A DNA stretch of 17,580 bases. It comes from Temnopleurus reevesii. Lineage: Eukaryota; Echinodermata; Echinoidea; Temnopleuroida; Temnopleuridae. Position numbers and translations under genes: made by a program. Below, piece by piece: positions 15,001-17,580 of this stretch (position 1 is the first letter of the stretch; each line of letters opens with the position of its first letter). The notes beneath the pieces are model-generated. The model searched no databases. It was not told the origin of the DNA and saw only the letters and a list, made by a program, of their open reading frames with translations. The DNA is taken from contig BQKZ01010894.1 of NCBI GenBank assembly GCA_036244855.1, positions 1 through 17,580 of the forward strand. The letters run 5' to 3'.

Positions 15001-17580
15001 AAGCTCAGTGAATTCACTAAATGTATGTGTGCTAAAATAATGGCTTTTTCAGTATTGGATAAGCAGGGAGCAACTTTTTGTTACATTCATTTTCCTTATT
15101 GGTGTCTCCATTACAACAGGGGCTGTAATAACATTCAACAACAAGATTAAAAAAAAAAAACAATCAAATGCCATCAAATTGGTTTATACATTTATGTTTA
15201 TTCTTTATCTTGTTGTAACATTTACGATGTGGGCTTACCGGACGTCATTCTCGTCCAATGGGAGGCCATCCTTTAGCCATCTGACCTCTGGGGGCGGGAA
15301 GCCGGCAGCTAGGCACTGCAGAGTGACAGGGTTCCGGATGATACTAGTGTAGGAGTCCGGACTGGTTATCAGGATTGGTGCCACTGGTAAGGACAAAATT
15401 ATAAGATGATTAGGATGATATCAATATATGAAAAATACCATTTGTTACATAAAATACTCTACAGCAAAATGTCCACGAGCATTTTTCTTTTAAATCTGTT
15501 AATTTGGAGCATCATAAATAGTCCATGTTTGAAACATAAATGATGTCCTTCGGACTGTGACAGTAAATTACAGTCCCAGACACATATAACAGCATTAGCT
15601 TTTGGGCAATTCCATGCCTTTGTCACTTCCATTACACTAACCATGAGTGCGTGTCTTGATAGAATTCCTAGTTTTCAAGATATTCAACTTTTCGGGCATA
15701 ACAGACATGACACTTTTGTGGGATTACTTTTTACCCGAAGGGACACTTTGAAATATAAACAAGGACTTACTGTTGACTGTGAGGGTGAGAAACTTGTGGT
15801 CTTTGCCAGCATCGTTGGATACTTAGCAGGCATAATCTCCAGAGTCTTCCTGTTCTACATTCGGGATCCTTGTATAATCATAAATAATAATTTTTGCTTT
15901 TCATGTGCGTAAAACATGAATGGACACTTAGATATATTAACAAGAACTTACTGTTGACTGTGAGGGTGACAAATTTGTGGTCTTTGCCGGCATCGTTGGA
16001 TACATAGCATGCATACTCCCCGGAGTCCTCCTGTTCTACATTCAAGATCTGGAGGGTACCGAACGCACTCTGTCGTATCCTGAGAAAAAATATTTGAAAA
16101 AATGATTAAAAAAGATAAATATGCAGGGCTATTAAGTCTCCCTGTTTGAGCAGGAGACATCTTGAAATTTAGCTAATTTTCAAGCGTGAAGTGTCAGATT
16201 TTCATCTTCCTACATTCATACATGCATTTCCTCCATTGAATTGCGTGTTAAAGAGAAAGATCTTCCTGAAATGTGAATCTTCAGGTTGGTAGCTCTTGAA
16301 TACGTGACATGATGCCTCCAAACCAACAATAATAGTACTCCTGTCCATTGTGGCATGACGACAATGGCGTTTTACACAATATTACTCCAGTCATAATCAT
16401 GATAACTGGCCGTCAAATATACGTAAAATCTCTTCATGCAAAATACCTCCTGGTAAAACTTGGTAGGGGATAACCTTATTAAAAAACATGGTTTAATGAT
16501 TCTTGTTTCAGCATTTTGATTACAAACCTTGATAACGAATTAGTTAAGGATCTTAATTACAAACCTTGGATCACTGAATGTGTTGACTGGCTCGTTATCC
16601 TTATACCATGTGATCTCAGGTAGAGGTATCCCATCAGCCCTGCATTCTAGCTCAACTTGACCTCCGACCTCTGTCGTTCGGGATGCTGGTCCTCGTTGGA
16701 TGGTGGGAGGAACTGAATATGAAGAAAGATAATGATTTAATAATAATTTGTATATTTAATTTCTCTATGGATATACTCAACTGTGTATTACAATTATAAG
16801 ATCATTATAGGATCAGAGCTCTGATAAGCAGGTGCTCTTGCATTTTAAAGGAAGAAAATTTCTGCCAATACCTATCCACCTTGGTTGAAGGCAGCAGTAT
16901 GGAGAGAATTTCATACAGAAGAAATCAGCACCATTGGTAGGATTCAAACCAGACTCTCCAGATGAAAGTCGAGAGTCGGGACTACTACACCATGATGCTT
17001 GTGGTTATGATTAAAACAATAACATCTGATTATGGAGAAATTGGAGTGCCCAAAATGTTATTTCATAAATAGCTAATGCTACAGTAAGAAAGCAAAAGCA
17101 AATTATTTTCATACAGGGGCCTGTAACATAAATGATGCAATGATTGTAAGTCTATGGCAAAACATGTAATATAGAGACATTATGAATTTCTAATTCATTG
17201 TATCTCATTTATGTTACATGCTCCTGATTAGAATAAAATATTCTACAAACCAACAGATTCTCTGACTGAGTGTTGCTACAAAGTTGCAATTGATTACAAA
17301 TCAACTGCAAATCAGTAGCAAATTGTAACCCGCATTTTTATTTGCGCATAGTATGCAGTTTTAACCAGACATGCATGAAACAATGATTTTAACTGCCGCG
17401 TTCCAATCAACTGCAACTCGTGATCAATCGTAACTTTTGAAAAAATCCCCTAAGACATAAAAAGCAAAAAATGTTTTACTCACTCATCACCACCAGCCTG
17501 AAGTTGCGAGTGACATTTCCCGCCACGTTGGTAGCAACGCACTGGTAGATGCCAGTATCGAACGGCCGGGCGCGGTAGAT
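1..17580 (-). CDS. HMCN1: Hemicentin-like giant Ig-repeat matrix protein, internal part of the gene (23 exons, both ends outside the window)
   Basis: Joined coding segments on the minus strand, in transcription order: 17580-17484, 16712-16565, 16079-15952, 15383-15239, 14560-14433, 14058-13786, 13391-13116, 12663-12391, 12031-11732, 11338-11063, 10434-10162, 9680-9405, 9015-8731, 8145-7870, 7302-6748, 5870-5589, 4912-4625, 4106-3825, 3346-3199, 2637-2510, 1942-1673, 1153-881, 49-1. All borders are AG/GT. Introns between domains are phase 1 and the three inside domains are phase 2, giving one open frame of about 1,810 codons. The product is a head-to-tail chain of I-set Ig domains joined by a short [VPPxI]-type linker, with two Cys per domain. 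Hemicentins are secreted matrix proteins of basement membranes and cell junctions with very long Ig arrays, and this array length, linker and intron phase fit them best. Perlecan, titin/twitchin-type or Dscam-type proteins are less likely alternatives. Diagnostic VWA, TSP1, G2F and EGF modules are not in the window, so the name rests on the Ig array alone. Every complete domain has exactly two Cys. Confidence 0.82.
124..219 (-). pseudogene. Degenerate duplicate of the 5' edge of the next Ig exon
   Basis: It repeats the sequence at 1-49, offset by 170 bp, with a good acceptor TTTTGTCTCTAG at 220. In the phase-1 frame it has stops TGA (200-202) and TAG (188-190), then reads SQMTISVNRLAVLTYPAEG and ends in the domain's first third. 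The expected B-strand Cys position is Tyr (LTYPAEG against the usual L-x-C-P-A-x-G). Homology to an Ig first third, truncation, two stops and a lost Cys mark it as a dead exon fragment upstream of the real exon. Confidence 0.7.
220..880 (-). other. Intron 22, distal part (acceptor-side copy at 124-219 also lies in this intron)
   Basis: AT-rich. The open frame at 387-677 on the plus strand has no domain and is compositionally intron. Around 785-835 a stretch (gaactggcaaaaatgatgtatgctaaaata and on, ending ggctttt) resembles 15005-15050, suggesting a dispersed repeat. Confidence 0.65.
881..1153 (-). CDS. Ig domain 20, single exon
   Basis: The 273-bp phase 1-1 exon, acceptor TTTACTTCACAG, reads [E]QPNIAGTTE, B-strand Cys24, SGIPRPTIRW (Trp36), LHNGQDIPP, ANGNLKI, AEDGGIYTC (Cys73), NDAGIDQ and G strand MLIIL. 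The donor is G|GTGAGA. The linker departs from VPP (EQP). There is a second Trp at residue 51. Confidence 0.94.
1154..1672 (-). other. Intron 21 (519 bp)
   Basis: AT-rich. A short word, tgaactggcaaaaatg, at about 1242 recurs at about 791 in the next intron. No other structure seen. Confidence 0.65.
1673..1942 (-). CDS. Ig domain 19, single exon
   Basis: The 270-bp phase 1-1 exon, acceptor CTTTCACCAG, reads VEPTITPGPS, B-strand Cys24, TGVPAPAIVW (Trp36), QKDGQRVHP, SDGMLQI, PSDAGRYDC (Cys72), NGAGADV and G strand MFLEVH. The donor is G|GTGAGT. It is the shortest full-domain exon here, three bases under the 273-bp class. Confidence 0.94.
1943..2509 (-). other. Intron 20 (567 bp)
   Basis: AT-rich, with a short gatgatggtgatgatg stretch near 2018. 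No repeat or frame of note. Confidence 0.65.
2510..2637 (-). CDS. Ig domain 18, second half exon
   Basis: This 128-bp exon enters in phase 2, completing Arg50. It reads YEVEVNGLLHIAS, VADEGVYEC (Cys74), SNSAGNIT and G strand IDLQVQ, leaving in phase 1 at G|GTGAGT. Sequon NIT follows the turn. Length, phase and split point match the other two second-half exons. Confidence 0.92.
2638..3198 (-). other. Intron 19, inside Ig domain 18 (561 bp)
   Basis: AT-rich, donor GTAAAG, acceptor TTTTTTTACTCAG. Nothing else seen. Confidence 0.65.
3199..3346 (-). CDS. Ig domain 18, first half exon
   Basis: The acceptor CTTTCCCCGCAG leads to a phase-1 entry reading VPPVIVSRES, B-strand Cys25, YGVPRPTVTW (Trp37), SKNNAFISP and ASL. 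The split Arg codon AG|A follows in phase 2 at donor GTAAAG. The exon is 148 bp, the same length as the first-half exon at 16565-16712. It joins in frame to 2510-2637. It was found by pattern because the frame is short. Confidence 0.9.
3347..3824 (-). other. Intron 18 (478 bp)
   Basis: AT-rich. It contains open frames on both strands (around 3511-3824) with no domain signal. No repeat recognised. Confidence 0.65.
3825..4106 (-). CDS. Ig domain 17, single exon
   Basis: The 282-bp phase 1-1 exon, acceptor ATATCTTGCAG, reads VRPDIEGAEF, sequon NVS, B-strand Cys26, DAIPIPEIVW (Trp38), YKDGIQLHP, SPDGTTLRI, LQDEGVYQC (Cys76), SNIAGID and G strand FYLQIE. The donor is G|GTTAGT. The in-frame stop right after the donor (TAG) belongs to the intron. 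Confidence 0.94.
4107..4624 (-). other. Intron 17 (518 bp)
   Basis: It holds a (TGA)n microsatellite at 4276-4298 followed by a GC-richer stretch to about 4350 that may be a repeat end. The rest is AT-rich. Confidence 0.7.
4276..4350. repeat. (TGA)n microsatellite adjoining a possible SINE-like 3' end
   Basis: About seven to eight TGA units at 4276-4298 are followed by cctctgcgccggtttccacc and cagctgggtgctcatggggt. This GC-rich block stands out from the AT-rich intron. Read on the minus strand it would be a GC-rich block ending in a (TCA)n tail, a layout seen in some SINEs. No A or B box is clear, so the SINE idea is weak; the microsatellite itself is certain. Confidence 0.5.
4625..4912 (-). 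CDS. Ig domain 16, single exon
   Basis: The 288-bp phase 1-1 exon, acceptor TCTCTCAG, reads VPPIFRDGNPLTPT, B-strand Cys28, SGYPPPTIRW (Trp40), YKDGRLVTH, SSGEVLRI, RIHAGQFSC (Cys78), SSVVGNIT and G strand YILNVR. The donor is G|GTGAGC. His replaces the conserved Asp and Phe the Tyr of the DxGxYxC motif. Sequon NIT follows the turn. Confidence 0.94.
5211..5320 (-). pseudogene. Extra Ig domain 15 exon 3' end, distal copy
   Basis: The frame reads VQILAIRQVQVNNEGRYTC and then the same NNAGNST and GLTVH ending as the real exon, with an intact donor G|GTAAGT. There is no stop in the homologous stretch. The first half of the domain is missing, and the nearest upstream AG (TTTTAAG at 5332) would enter in phase 0, incompatible with the phase-1 scheme. 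It is therefore a non-functional partial exon unless RNA shows otherwise. Confidence 0.75.
5400..5510 (-). pseudogene. Extra Ig domain 15 exon 3' end, middle copy
   Basis: The frame reads GEVQILAISHVQV, NNEGRYTC and the same NNAGNST and GLTVH ending, with donor G|GTCAGT. The equivalent upstream AG (CCTTTAAG near 5521) again enters in phase 0. Upstream in frame a TGA is met before any B-strand Cys. It is open across the homologous part but lacks a first half. Confidence 0.75.
5589..5870 (-). CDS. Ig domain 15, single exon, with duplicated edges on both sides
   Basis: The 282-bp phase 1-1 exon, acceptor TCAATTCCAG, reads VPPIIVDAYR, B-strand Cys26, SIPRATIVW (Trp39), QKDGAPLRDD, SPDGHILEI, NNEGSYTC (Cys76), NNAGNST and G strand FFGLTVH. 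The donor is G|GTGAGT. Sequon NST follows the turn. The segment before the B-strand Cys, IDIVVILNNPARLYC, is unusually hydrophobic. It is the most rearranged exon of the window: its donor end recurs at 5400 and 5211 and its acceptor end at 6258-6319. The copy here is the only one with a full domain. Confidence 0.94.
5976..6256. repeat. Probable interspersed repeat with a G10/C9 hairpin
   Basis: The sequence has a run of ten G (6074-6083), a short spacer, then nine C, able to pair as a hairpin. It continues into a GC-rich word (gtcgactgcgcgatcgcgcc) and ends with gcataattatgcat-type words. The composition is unlike the surrounding intron. It looks like a non-coding interspersed repeat, but I cannot name the family and see no terminal repeats. 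Homopolymers of this kind are error-prone in assemblies. Confidence 0.5.
6258..6319 (-). pseudogene. Duplicated 5' edge of the Ig domain 15 exon, cut at an ambiguous base
   Basis: Bases 6258-6319 repeat 5809-5870 almost exactly. They have a TCTATTCCAG acceptor and then VPPIIVDAYRPIDIVVILNN, as in the real exon. The adjoining intron is also similar but more diverged (6320 to about 6420 against 5871 to about 5975). The copy ends exactly at the single N (6257), beyond which the sequence is unrelated. It may be a true partial duplication, the exon start of a collapsed second haplotype, or a mis-join. It keeps a usable acceptor but no complete domain or donor. Confidence 0.75.
6408..6538. repeat. 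(ATTC)n / (ATTT)n low-complexity run
   Basis: Interrupted tetranucleotide repeats such as attcattcatt and atttatttattt on the plus strand. This is a simple-sequence decay region with no coding potential. Confidence 0.85.
6748..7302 (-). CDS. Ig domains 13 and 14, one double-length exon
   Basis: This 555-bp phase 1-1 exon (185 codons) encodes two domains without an intron. Domain 13 reads [I]PPKVSTQHE, Cys24, GFPAPTISW (Trp36), NSGGSLII, DDSGIFSC (Cys74), NEVGRQS, LLKVQ. Domain 14 follows directly at residue 93: EPPRIVEGHE, Cys120, GYPKPEVAW (Trp132), FRDNR, DDGTLVI, YDTGLYEC (Cys167), NVAGNVS and NVTVM. The domain border codons read CAG GAA CCG, so a phase-1 intron could sit precisely at G|AA and has apparently been lost. 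The domain 13 and early domain 14 part (about 6940-7260) is visibly more GC-rich than the other exons. The donor is G|GTAAGT. NVS and NVT are potential glycan sites. Confidence 0.95.
7303..7869 (-). other. Intron 14 (567 bp)
   Basis: AT-rich, acceptor CCTCTCAG. No repeat or exon-like frame identified. Confidence 0.65.
7870..8145 (-). CDS. Ig domain 12, single exon
   Basis: The 276-bp phase 1-1 exon, acceptor TTTTTGCAG, reads VTPSIRNNQLE, B-strand Cys25, EGNPPPTITW (Trp37), HHDGKPLDI, GADGSLRISN, HTDSGGYAC (Cys74), NNVGNDT and G strand YHLLVK. The donor is A|GTAAGT, so the next exon begins with Ile. Sequon NDT sits after the [NxxG] turn. Only the C-terminal half shows as a Met-initiated frame, but the reading frame continues openly up to the acceptor. 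Confidence 0.94.
8146..8730 (-). other. Intron 13 (585 bp)
   Basis: It contains the frameshifted exon copy at 8587-8679. A near-palindrome, gtgatcgatcac, sits at 8356-8367 with no evident role. The rest is AT-rich. Confidence 0.7.
8587..8679 (-). pseudogene. Duplicated, frameshifted 3' part of the Ig domain 11 exon
   Basis: This is a copy of about 8731-8824, offset by 144 bp, lying in the intron just downstream of the real exon. It keeps VNIANAGEYYCT but then has a one-base deletion (tggtcgagtgcag against tggtcgccgtgcag in the real exon) that destroys the frame. By eye there are about a dozen differences in about 88 aligned bases. The donor has become G|GTGTGT, against G|GTGAGT in the real exon. 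It has no acceptor and no first half. This is a decayed exon fragment. Confidence 0.85.
8731..9015 (-). CDS. Ig domain 11, single exon
   Basis: The 285-bp phase 1-1 exon, acceptor TTGATTATTACAG, reads VAPKIPGSKHP, B-strand Cys26, VTDAFPPPIIKW (Trp39), YKGEEQLTG, QGITLEIG, IANAGEYYC (Cys77), TNDAGMAS and G strand WTIDVQ. The donor is G|GTGAGT. Asn replaces the usual Asp before the F strand. The CxVTDxxPP block resembles domain 7, hinting that these two share a more recent ancestor. Its donor end is duplicated at 8587-8679. Confidence 0.94.
9016..9404 (-). other. Intron 12 (389 bp)
   Basis: It contains one copy of a dispersed repeat (9196-9282) whose inverted partner lies at 17272-17360. The rest is AT-rich with nothing seen. 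Confidence 0.75.
9196..9282 (-). repeat. Dispersed repeat, copy A (inverted relative to 17272-17360)
   Basis: The reverse complement reads ttgtctacaaagttgcaatg and so on. It aligns over almost 90 bases with the plus strand at 17272-17360, with shared blocks ctacaaagttgcaat, gcaaatt and cgcattt, then a tatg end. Separate introns and opposite orientation point to a transposed element rather than tandem duplication. I could not identify terminal repeats or assign the family. Confidence 0.7.
9405..9680 (-). CDS. Ig domain 10, single exon
   Basis: The 276-bp phase 1-1 exon, acceptor TACTCCACAG, reads [T]PPVLKPDSS, B-strand Cys25 followed at once by sequon NIS, SPKPQYRW (Trp37), LKNNRELQF, LEDGSLWIRD, MDRGTYIC (Cys74), SNLVGVL and G strand VRLDVS. 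The donor is G|GTAAGT. A second sequon, KNVS, lies near the A' strand. Confidence 0.94.
9681..10161 (-). other. Intron 11, strongly strand-asymmetric (481 bp)
   Basis: About 300 bp of this intron (roughly 9796-10091) is purine-rich on the plus strand, that is, pyrimidine-rich in the transcript. It is listed separately. Otherwise featureless. Confidence 0.75.
9796..10091. repeat. Long purine-rich (GA/A-rich) low-complexity tract
   Basis: The plus strand is dominated by A and G with motifs such as gagagaagga, aaaggaagaggga and ggaggagagggaaa, with scattered pyrimidines. There is no exact repeat unit. Such polypurine tracts can adopt triplex structures, and on the transcript they are long pyrimidine runs that could bind PTB-type splicing factors. 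Both points are general knowledge, not shown here. Confidence 0.7.
10162..10434 (-). CDS. Ig domain 9, single exon
   Basis: The 273-bp phase 1-1 exon reads VPPSINDGPSD, B-strand Cys24, AGVPFPEITW (Trp36), YKNGAPLNLT, FSGSLRI, EEDSGSYRC (Cys73), FNQAGHD and G strand MVNLWIH. The donor is A|GTAAGT, so the next exon begins with Thr. LNLT carries a sequon in the C' region. Confidence 0.94.
10435..11062 (-). other. Intron 10 (628 bp)
   Basis: AT-rich. Several open frames of about 70-85 codons cross it on both strands, but none shows a domain and they are compositionally intron-like. No repeat recognised. Confidence 0.65.
11063..11338 (-). CDS. Ig domain 8, single exon
   Basis: The 276-bp phase 1-1 exon reads VVPMIRNRREE, B-strand Cys25, SGVPEARIIW (Trp37), KFGDIPISS, NSRYIIATNGTLHL, VIDSGMFTC (Cys74), NSAGNDS and G strand VVYIDVI. 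The donor is G|GTAAGT. Potential sequons are NGT and NDS. NSRY lines up with the Arg-Tyr where the split domain at 14433 has its internal intron. Phe replaces the F-strand Tyr. Confidence 0.94.
11339..11731 (-). other. Intron 9 (393 bp)
   Basis: AT-rich, acceptor TATCAAAAACAG. No repeat or frame of note. Confidence 0.65.
11732..12031 (-). CDS. Ig domain 7, single exon, with an RGD motif
   Basis: The 300-bp phase 1-1 exon (100 codons) is the longest single-domain exon here. It begins VRPHIAGENTPDE, with a longer A strand than its neighbours. B-strand Cys29 is immediately followed by sequon NVT. Then come HPPAQVQW (Trp42), YKYGEPILA, RGD (residues 52-54, bases 11871-11879), TTGDTSLRL, PEDAGHYHC (Cys82), NGQGSSE and G strand FSLEVH. 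The donor is G|GTGAGT. The RGD lies between strands C' and E, a loop region that is usually exposed in I-set folds, so integrin binding is possible but not shown. Confidence 0.93.
12032..12390 (-). other. Intron 8, made almost wholly of a tandem repeat (359 bp)
   Basis: Nearly the full intron is three degenerate copies of a unit of about 113 bp that begins at the acceptor of the next exon. The repeat is described at 12033-12360. Only the last about 30 bases next to the donor GTAGGT at 12390 are outside it. Confidence 0.8.
12033..12360 (-). repeat. Intronic tandem repeat, about 113-bp unit, about 2.9 copies, each carrying an acceptor-like site
   Basis: On the plus strand, units start with tattaaa at 12033, 12145 and 12259 (spacings 112 and 114). 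They share later blocks such as ttgattaaccca / ttgatcaaccca / ttgattaacaca, agcatat / agcatat / agcatgt, and ccttgaatt. On the transcript strand each unit ends in a T-rich run and TTTAATAG or close to it. The copy at 12033 is the true acceptor of the exon at 11732-12031, and the other two look like decoy acceptors. The repeat boundary falls at the exon edge. Confidence 0.85.
12391..12663 (-). CDS. Ig domain 6, single exon
   Basis: The 273-bp phase 1-1 exon starts [D]APRILTELP. B-strand Cys25 is followed by TGTPRPQISW (Trp37), FKDGIPIEQL, GYTVLADNTLLI, YDNGHYEC (Cys73), QSDSGFDT and G strand NVFIDTQ, leaving at G|GTAGGT. The start at DAPR was chosen because the acceptor AG precedes it and phase 1 is kept. 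Translating further upstream would run into intron sequence. Confidence 0.93.
12664..13115 (-). other. Intron 7 (452 bp)
   Basis: AT-rich, with no exon-like frame or repeat that I can identify. The acceptor is TTTTCTACCACCAG. Confidence 0.65.
13116..13391 (-). CDS. Ig domain 5, single exon
   Basis: The 276-bp phase 1-1 exon reads VPPYISPGPN, sequon NVT just before B-strand Cys24, GVPTPLTLW (Trp36), DKGGLQLNY, EEGSLVISD, LDAGVYYC (Cys74), VVNQAGSDT and G strand ITLHIK. The donor is G|GTAGGT. The usual YKDG after the Trp is DKGG. It otherwise has the normal I-set layout. Confidence 0.94.
13392..13785 (-). other. Intron 6 (394 bp)
   Basis: AT-rich, donor GTTAGT, acceptor TTATTTTTCAG. The weak open frames here have no recognisable domain and I see no repeat. 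Confidence 0.7.
13786..14058 (-). CDS. Ig domain 4, single exon
   Basis: The 273-bp phase 1-1 exon (91 codons) runs from acceptor TTGCCCCGCAG to donor G|GTTAGT. It reads VPPTSPIDGD, B-strand Cys25, SYPPPTITW (Trp37), LKDGRVIPY, PHYRILPSS, then RDSGTYTC (Cys73) and NIVGNIS with G strand NYEINVQ. NIS after the [NxxG] turn is a likely N-glycan site. The PHYR stretch is where the split domains carry their phase-2 intron, so this looks like an intron-lost version of the same module. Confidence 0.94.
14059..14432 (-). other. Intron 5 (374 bp)
   Basis: AT-rich. Bases 14163-14228 resemble 15053-15116 in the neighbouring intron (shared ttggtgtctccatta-type core). Nothing else recognised. Confidence 0.65.
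14433..14560 (-). CDS. Ig domain 3, second half exon
   Basis: This 128-bp exon enters in phase 2 after a TTTATGTAG acceptor and completes Arg49. It reads YYVTPTNSLLIAS, REDTGNYTC (Cys73), TVTNVAGYE, and G strand MELTVY, leaving in phase 1 at G|GTAAGT. NYT in the F strand is a possible sequon, though buried. The acceptor side is duplicated 180 bp upstream in the transcript (14686-14740). Confidence 0.92.
14561..15238 (-). other. Intron 4, inside Ig domain 3 (678 bp)
   Basis: It holds the acceptor-side duplicate at 14686-14740 and its flanking repeat (to about 14880). A short dispersed-repeat stretch lies near 15005-15060. A further stretch at 15053-15116 resembles 14163-14228 in the next intron. 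The remainder is AT-rich. Confidence 0.7.
14686..14740 (-). pseudogene. Duplicated 5' edge of the Ig domain 3 second-half exon
   Basis: This is a copy of 14506-14560, offset by 180 bp and lying upstream of the real exon in transcription order. It keeps a pyrimidine-rich run ending ATATAG and then reads YYVTPTN, LLLIAS, TIKE, against TIRED in the real exon. After that the homology stops and there is no F-strand Cys. Flanking intron matches too (ttttcacagatg at 14660 and ttttcacggatg at 14840), so the unit is a tandem repeat covering the acceptor. It has no stop but is only about a third of an exon and lacks a donor. Confidence 0.75.
15239..15383 (-). CDS. Ig domain 3, first half exon
   Basis: The acceptor CCTTACCAG leads to a phase-1 entry reading [M]APILITSPD, B-strand LQC (Cys24), AAGFPPPEVRW (Trp36), LKDGLPLDEND. 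It then has the split Arg codon CG|G in phase 2 at donor GTAAGC. The exon is 145 bp, three bases shorter than the other two first-half exons. It joins in frame to 14433-14560. It was found by splice signals and the Ig pattern. Confidence 0.9.
15384..15951 (-). other. Intron 3 (568 bp)
   Basis: It contains the broken exon copy at 15771-15866. The stretch 15384-15740 is AT-rich with nothing further recognised. Confidence 0.75.
15771..15866 (-). pseudogene. Duplicated and broken 3' part of the Ig domain 2 exon
   Basis: This is a partial copy of 15952-16047, offset by 181 bp, inside the intron downstream of that exon. It reads EQEDSGDYAC, then a TAA stop (bases 15823-15825) where the real exon has TAT (Tyr), then VSNDAGKDHKF and the same LTVN|GTAAGT donor. 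The copy starts abruptly after CAAGGATCC-type sequence and has no visible acceptor. Homology continues past the donor into the intron (ggacactt at 15741 and 15922). Truncation plus a nonsense codon make it a dead exon fragment. The preserved donor could still attract U1. Confidence 0.85.
15952..16079 (-). CDS. Ig domain 2, second half exon
   Basis: This 128-bp exon enters in phase 2 (G completes Arg50) and reads IRQSAFGTLQI, EQEDSGEYAC (F-strand Cys74), YVSNDAGKD, and a G strand KFVTLTVN. It leaves in phase 1 at A|GTAAGT. All three second-half exons in the window are exactly 128 bp. The donor half of the exon plus adjacent intron is repeated 181 bp away (15771-15866), where the copy is broken by a stop. 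Confidence 0.92.
16080..16564 (-). other. Intron 2, inside Ig domain 2 (485 bp)
   Basis: AT-rich intron with donor GTTTGT and acceptor TTTTTTCTCAG. I see no repeat, exon-like frame or other structure in it. Confidence 0.75.
16565..16712 (-). CDS. Ig domain 2, first half exon
   Basis: The acceptor TTCATATTCAG precedes a phase-1 entry reading [I]PPTIQRG, then B-strand LEC (Cys24) and GIPLPEITW (Trp36) with YKDNE. The exon ends SDP with the split Arg codon AG|G (phase 2, donor GTTTGT). At 148 bp it matches the first-half exon at 3199-3346. Joined to 15952-16079 it gives one 92-residue-class I-set domain. It was identified from splice sites and the Ig pattern, because the open frame is short. 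Confidence 0.9.
16931..16995 (-). repeat. tRNA-derived SINE-like fragment
   Basis: On the minus strand there is an A-box-like TGGTGTAGTAGT (16981-16992). Then comes a stem-loop with GACTCTC pairing to GAGAGTC around a 12-base loop, then a B-box-like GGTTTGAATCC (16940-16950). The order and spacing are those of a tRNA body. There is no clean acceptor stem and the element sits in an intron, so a SINE head or tRNA pseudogene is likelier than a working tRNA. It would be in the same orientation as the host gene. Confidence 0.6.
17114..17226. mobile_element. Foldback MITE-like element, 113 bp
   Basis: The left end (caggggcctgtaacataaat) and the reverse complement of the right end (caggagcatgtaacataaat) match over about 30 bases with few differences, leaving about 50 bases between. 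Terminal CAGGGG/CAGGAG is like hAT-type ends. Flanking bases attttcat and attagaat are only partly alike, so the target-site duplication is uncertain. It has no coding capacity and so is a non-autonomous element. Confidence 0.75.
17272..17360 (+). repeat. Dispersed repeat, copy B (inverted relative to 9196-9282)
   Basis: It starts ttgctacaaagttgcaattg and ends near gcatagtatgcagtt. It matches the reverse complement of 9196-9282 over the whole length with substitutions and small indels. Related words (aactgcaac, gatcaatcgtaac) continue to about 17437, suggesting that the element may extend further here. Confidence 0.7.
17484..17580 (-). CDS. Ig domain 1 (C-terminal part; exon runs off the right edge)
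   Basis: The minus-strand frame opens at base 17580 and gives 32 codons: E-F strands with DTGIYQC, then NVAGNVT and a G strand ending LVVM. It then splices at A|GTGAGT in phase 1. The F-strand Cys is residue 14 of the visible part, and the B-strand Cys and Trp lie beyond the window. NVT after the [NxAG] turn is a potential N-glycosylation site. The last base (A) joins the next exon to give Ile before PPT. The downstream intron is 16713-17483. Confidence 0.9.

Noticed and set aside
15643..15912. 89-codon plus-strand open frame
   Set aside because: It covers the antisense of the dead exon copy at 15771-15866; no protein signature.
15948..16160. Minus-strand open frame reading across the exon at 15952-16079
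   Set aside because: It is a different reading frame from the Ig frame; the spliced frame with EQEDSGEYAC is the real one.
16931..16995. Functional tRNA gene
   Set aside because: The A and B boxes are visible but no 7-bp acceptor stem and no clear T stem closes; a SINE head or pseudogene fits better.
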